Of a stretch of 64,000 nt of DNA, positions 61,174 through 64,000 are shown piece by piece; the stretch's first letter is position 1, and each line of letters begins with the position of its first letter. Origin of the DNA: Ruminococcus sp. (GTDB taxonomy: Bacteria > Bacillota > Clostridia > Oscillospirales > Ruminococcaceae); assembly GCA_017462565.1 (NCBI GenBank), contig JAFTQW010000014.1:62001-126000 (forward strand). Reading direction: 5' to 3'. The translations under genes and the position numbers were made by a program. The notes beneath the pieces were generated by a model. That model ran no database searches, was not told the origin of the DNA, and saw only the letters and a list, made by a program, of their open reading frames with translations.

Positions 61174-62403
61174 ATGGAAAATAAATTTCTTGATTCAACA
61201 AGATATATTAATCTTGAAAATAAAAAAATAAATAAGGATTTGCCTGAATTATATAGTAATAAGGAAAATTGCTGCGGCTGCGGTGCGTGCTATTCAATAT
61301 GCCCTGTTTCTGCAATAATTATGCAGGAAGATGGGGAGGGCTTTTTATATCCGTCTGTATATGCAGATAAATGCATAGGCTGTTACAAATGCTTAAAGGT
61401 TTGTTCGTTTAATCCAAAAAAATTTTCTGATAAAGCTGATGATGAATCAGATATATATTTAGATGAAACTAAAGTTTATGCTTCACGAATTAAAAATCAG
61501 GAAATTTTAGCAAAAAGTTCATCTGGAGGAATGTTTACTGCTTTTACAGATTATTTGATTGATAATAATTATGCTGTCGTTTGCAGTATAATGGACTATG
61601 AAAATAAAACTCTTGAATTTTCAATTGTTAATGATAAAAATAAGCGTGATGAGGCAAGAGGTTCAAAATATTTTCAAAGTGACTCTAAAAATATATTTTC
61701 AGAGTCAATAGCCTATTTAAAAGCTGATGCTAATCATAGAATTGCATTTGTTGGAACTGGGTGTCAGACAGAAGCATTTAGAAAATATATATATATGCAC
61801 AACTTAAATGACAGAGTATTACTTATTGATATAATTTGTCATGGTGTACCCAGCAAAAAAATTGTTATGGAATATATCAAATATCTTACAGGCGGTACCG
61901 GAGAATTTGACTATATTACTTACAAGGATAAAAGAAACGGTTGGAGTAAACCTGTAAGTTTAATTAAATATGATAACAAGGAATACAAATTAAATAAAGA
62001 TATTTGCTATAATGCTAATACAATAAGACTGTCATGCAATGTTTGTCCATACACTAAAACAAAAAGAAAATCTGATATTACGATAGGAGATTTTTGGGGA
62101 ATAGAGAAACAACACCCTGAATTTTATTCAGAAACAGGCAATTCATTAGTTCTTATACACAGTAAAAAGGGAATGGAATTATTTAACCGTATAAAGCCAG
62201 ATATTGAATATGTAGAAAGTTCAGTAGACAAGTGTTTGCAGCCTAATTTGAAAAAGCCTACAATGAGAAGCAAAGACAGGGCTAAATTTTGGAACGATTA
62301 TAATTCTAAGTCATTTTCTTATGTTGTAAAAAAGTATGAAATGATTGGATTATATAAAAAAATCCGTAATAAAGCCAAGAAAATTATCCGTGGAAAAAAG
62401 TGA
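61174..62403 (+). CDS. F420-hydrogenase/dehydrogenase beta-subunit-like ferredoxin protein
   Basis: The 409-residue protein has an N-terminal pair of 4Fe-4S motifs (CCGCGACYSICPVSAI and CIGCYKCLKVCSF, about 33-83) and a C-terminal domain of the F420-reducing hydrogenase beta type (FVGTGCQTEAFRKY, IDIICHGVPSKKI, RLSCNVCPYTKTKRKSDITIGDFWGIEK). Genes of this class are frequent in capsule and exopolysaccharide clusters, where they may reduce or modify a sugar or pyruvyl group. The reaction is unknown. It starts 3 bp behind the flippase stop with AAGGAG. Confidence 0.85.
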   Translation: MENKFLDSTRYINLENKKINKDLPELYSNKENCCGCGACYSICPVSAIIMQEDGEGFLYPSVYADKCIGCYKCLKVCSFNPKKFSDKADDESDIYLDETKVYASRIKNQEILAKSSSGGMFTAFTDYLIDNNYAVVCSIMDYENKTLEFSIVNDKNKRDEARGSKYFQSDSKNIFSESIAYLKADANHRIAFVGTGCQTEAFRKYIYMHNLNDRVLLIDIICHGVPSKKIVMEYIKYLTGGTGEFDYITYKDKRNGWSKPVSLIKYDNKEYKLNKDICYNANTIRLSCNVCPYTKTKRKSDITIGDFWGIEKQHPEFYSETGNSLVLIHSKKGMELFNRIKPDIEYVESSVDKCLQPNLKKPTMRSKDRAKFWNDYNSKSFSYVVKKYEMIGLYKKIRNKAKKIIRGKK

Positions 62404-62457
62404 TACTTCAAGGGTTATTGTAGTAGTGTTCAGGAACAGAAAGGTGAGTTTAATACT

Positions 62458-63687
62458 GTGAAAGCAATTTCTATTAAATTACGTTTTAAAAAAATTACTT
62501 TGATTGAACTTGTTCTTTCATTGTGTTTTTTTTCATTCTATCTTCCAAATCAGGAATCTGTTTCAGGTAAAGTATATACTATATGGCGATTAGCGTGTTT
62601 ATTAGCTACGGCTTGTGCTGTGTTGATATATATTGTCAAATGCCATAATAAAATATCTCTGAAGTATATATCAATTGTTTTGTTTTTCACATATATTTAT
62701 ATTGGAACGTCAATTCTGACTCCGGGCGGACATTTCCCTAAATTTACTTTTTTATGTGTAATTGGATTTATAACATTATTAGAAGTTAGTTTTCAGACTT
62801 TTCCTAAAAAAGTTGTTATCCGTTCATATCTAAAAGCAGGAATAGCGGCAAGCATAGTTTATTTTATAACATTTGTAAAATATTTTAATGTAGATGGCGG
62901 TATGCACAGCGGTCTTATGGTAAAAACAGGATACGGAATGGTTGAAACACATCAAAATTGGTATATTTTCACTTATGACAATGCATCAGTTTTTATATTT
63001 CTTCCAATAGCTGCTGCACTTTTATATTACTGTTATAACTATCAGAAAAAGGCAACGAAAGTTTATATAGGTTATATAGTATTAATATTGTTTATGTATA
63101 TCTCTAAAATGGCTGTTGCTGCCATGATTTCATTTGTTCTTTTTGTTGCTTTAACATGGTATTATTTTAGAATGTATAATAAAAACAAAAGAATAAAATT
63201 AAAATTAACTTACTTGAATGTCCTTGCTATGGGATTGCTTTTATATATTGTAGTAATTTCATTTGTAGGAAGTGATTTAAGCTATACTATATCAGGATTT
63301 TTCGGCAAGGATGGAACTTTTACCGGCAGAGATGTAATATGGGCAAATGCGATTAAATATATTGTGAAATATCCTGTTTTCGGAAATGGTCTTGAATCAG
63401 AGGCAGTAAGATATGCTAAAATTATGATGGGACAATGTCATAATATATTGTTGGAAATTTTATATGATGGTGGTTTGATTGGCATTATCCTTTTGGTTTT
63501 TGCTGTTTATCAATTTAAGCCTAAAAAAAGTAATACATATTCAGCATATATTTTTTCGATTTGTTTATTTTGTTACATCATCGCAGCAGGATTTGATGCT
63601 AAATTAGGATTTCCTTACCCAATAGCAATTCTTTATTTTTCTTATTATTTAGAAGATAAACCACGACTTTTAAAAAAATCAACTTAA
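62458..63687 (+). CDS. Wzy/O-antigen-ligase-like polymerase
   Basis: The 409-residue membrane protein has about ten helices and a large periplasm-facing loop (LMVKTGYGMVETHQNWYIFTYDN) plus the Wzy_C-type segment FTGRDVIWANAIKYIVKYPVFGNGLESEAVRY, with the typical GRD-x-W and NGLE residues, ending in CHNILLEILYDGGLIGIILL. It would polymerise the repeat units outside the membrane. GTG 62458 follows AAAGGTGAG. It is the last gene inside the island. Confidence 0.88.
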   Translation: MKAISIKLRFKKITLIELVLSLCFFSFYLPNQESVSGKVYTIWRLACLLATACAVLIYIVKCHNKISLKYISIVLFFTYIYIGTSILTPGGHFPKFTFLCVIGFITLLEVSFQTFPKKVVIRSYLKAGIAASIVYFITFVKYFNVDGGMHSGLMVKTGYGMVETHQNWYIFTYDNASVFIFLPIAAALLYYCYNYQKKATKVYIGYIVLILFMYISKMAVAAMISFVLFVALTWYYFRMYNKNKRIKLKLTYLNVLAMGLLLYIVVISFVGSDLSYTISGFFGKDGTFTGRDVIWANAIKYIVKYPVFGNGLESEAVRYAKIMMGQCHNILLEILYDGGLIGIILLVFAVYQFKPKKSNTYSAYIFSICLFCYIIAAGFDAKLGFPYPIAILYFSYYLEDKPRLLKKST

Positions 63688-63754
63688 AATTTATGTAAAG
63701 TATCAGCTCAATAGCTTAGCACTCAATGTATATGCACTGATGCAGTGAAATAAA

Positions 63755-63779
63755 GAAGCTCCCCGACAAAGGGAGCTTC
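63755..63779 (-). terminator. Terminator just inside the right end of the island
   Basis: GAAGCTCCC and GGGAGCTTC form a 9-bp stem with a T-rich tail on the minus strand (TTTATTT). It would stop transcription entering from the amidase promoter, 35 bp inside the island. Confidence 0.65.
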
Positions 63780-63795
63780 AATGCTTTATGAACTA

Positions 63796-63812
63796 AGTTT
63801 AATTTGATTCCT
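63796..63812 (-). repeat. Right terminal inverted repeat of the island
   Basis: AGTTTAATTTGATTCCT; 16 bases are the exact reverse complement of the left end. It reads out of the amidase 5' fragment, adding four foreign codons (EESN) and a stop. Confidence 0.85.
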
Positions 63813-63817
63813 CATGT
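63813..63817. repeat. Target-site duplication CATGT, right copy
   Basis: Same five bases as at 48540-48544. Confidence 0.85.
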
Positions 63818-63984
63818 CCTGCATCAAGGACAATAACAGGAGGCTCATTCTCTTGTGAGAGCATAGCGACGGGAACAGCGTCGCTCTTGGCTTTCTGACT
63901 GATTTTAGCGGCGGCGCTGAGTCCTATGACCGCACAGCCGAAGATAACTGCTCCGCCGATAATTTTACGTTTGATCTTATTCAT
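63814..63984 (-). pseudogene. CwlD-like N-acetylmuramoyl-L-alanine amidase, 5' part (57 codons)
   Basis: ATG 63984 follows AAAGGAG and opens MNKIKRKIIGGAVIFGCAVIGL, a membrane anchor or signal, then a linker and PPVIVLDAGH, the first zinc-ligand motif of Amidase_3 enzymes. Behind His the frame enters the right island end and stops after EESN. The remaining 186 codons are at 47980-48540. The promoter and ribosome-binding site stay with this half, so the other half is very probably silent. Confidence 0.9.
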
Positions 63985-64000
63985 AAAAAAACTCCTTTTT

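Larger units (their letters stand above)
48545..63812. mobile_element. 15.3-kb polysaccharide island inserted in the amidase gene
   Basis: The island of 15,268 bp begins with GGGGAATCAAATTAAACT and ends with AGTTTAATTTGATTCCT, a 16-bp perfect inverted repeat (GGAATCAAATTAAACT), and is flanked by the 5-bp duplication CATGT. Excising it with one duplicate rejoins the amidase frame exactly (DAGH + GGFDGG). It carries a CPBP protease gene, a serine recombinase module, a relaxase remnant, a frameshifted UDP-glucose dehydrogenase and nine genes for a surface polysaccharide. It is visibly more AT-rich than the flanking chromosome. Terminal repeats and short target duplication point to a DDE-type transposition, yet no such transposase is encoded inside; the serine recombinase normally makes no such ends. 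Confidence 0.85.

Noticed and set aside
63716-63726. CIRCE-like TTAGCACTC
   Set aside because: The inverted partner GAGTGCTAA is missing and no heat-shock gene is near.

Overview
The window looks like a chromosomal segment of a fibre-degrading, Gram-positive gut or rumen Clostridium-class bacterium of the Ruminococcus (Oscillospiraceae) type. The grounds are two secreted proteins with poly-Thr linkers and C-terminal type I dockerins (one a GH26 mannanase), a cohesin-like lipoprotein, TTGACA/TATAAT promoters with 17-bp spacers, strong AGGAGG ribosome-binding sites, a T-box in front of asnS, the IspH-S1 fusion typical of Clostridia, and DAP synthesis through LL-DAP aminotransferase. No tRNA, rRNA or CRISPR array was found. 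All statements rest on reading the sequence; no database search was run.

Bases 1-21,000 hold the 5' end of fba, a DtxR-murL-murD2 operon (a candidate MurL/MurD2 route to D-Glu in peptidoglycan), a NUDIX gene, a large polytopic membrane protein, a cohesin-like lipoprotein, an Rrf2 regulator, a VTC / DUF4956 / DUF4353 surface module, an RHH protein followed by clpB, HU plus a DUF6465 protein, and two dockerin proteins with nearly identical 3' ends. Bases 21,000-32,000 are a dense housekeeping run on the + strand: tepA, ftsK/spoIIIE, a YgiQ radical-SAM gene overlapping a ComEC-like metallo-beta-lactamase gene by 157 bp, DUF3006, an HI0933 flavoprotein, cmk, plsC and an ispH-S1 fusion with a strong internal translation start.

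Bases 32,000-47,100 hold a GH13 amylase fused to DUF1653, an HD hydrolase, an 868-bp gene-free stretch full of hairpins and repeats, two divergent propeller/solute-binding lipoproteins, a BspA-type LRR protein, T-box-asnS, asnA and dapF-dapL. From 47,200 the chromosome shows decay: a twice-frameshifted small lipoprotein gene and an attenuator-like RNA.

The main discovery is at 48,545-63,812. A CwlD-like N-acetylmuramoyl-L-alanine amidase gene (minus strand) is split by a 15,268-bp insertion. Its first 57 codons lie at 63,814-63,984 and its last 186 codons at 47,980-48,540. The insertion is bounded by 16-bp terminal inverted repeats and a 5-bp target duplication (CATGT), and removing it with one duplicate restores an in-frame 243-residue amidase with the expected DAGHGGFDGG motif. 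The insert carries a CPBP protease, a large serine recombinase with a small upstream gene, a relaxase remnant, a frameshifted UDP-glucose dehydrogenase and a surface-polysaccharide cluster (Alg14-like, Alg13-like, GT2, Stealth, two pyruvyl transferases, flippase, F420-dehydrogenase-beta-like protein, Wzy-like polymerase). No DDE transposase is visible inside, so how it moved is open.
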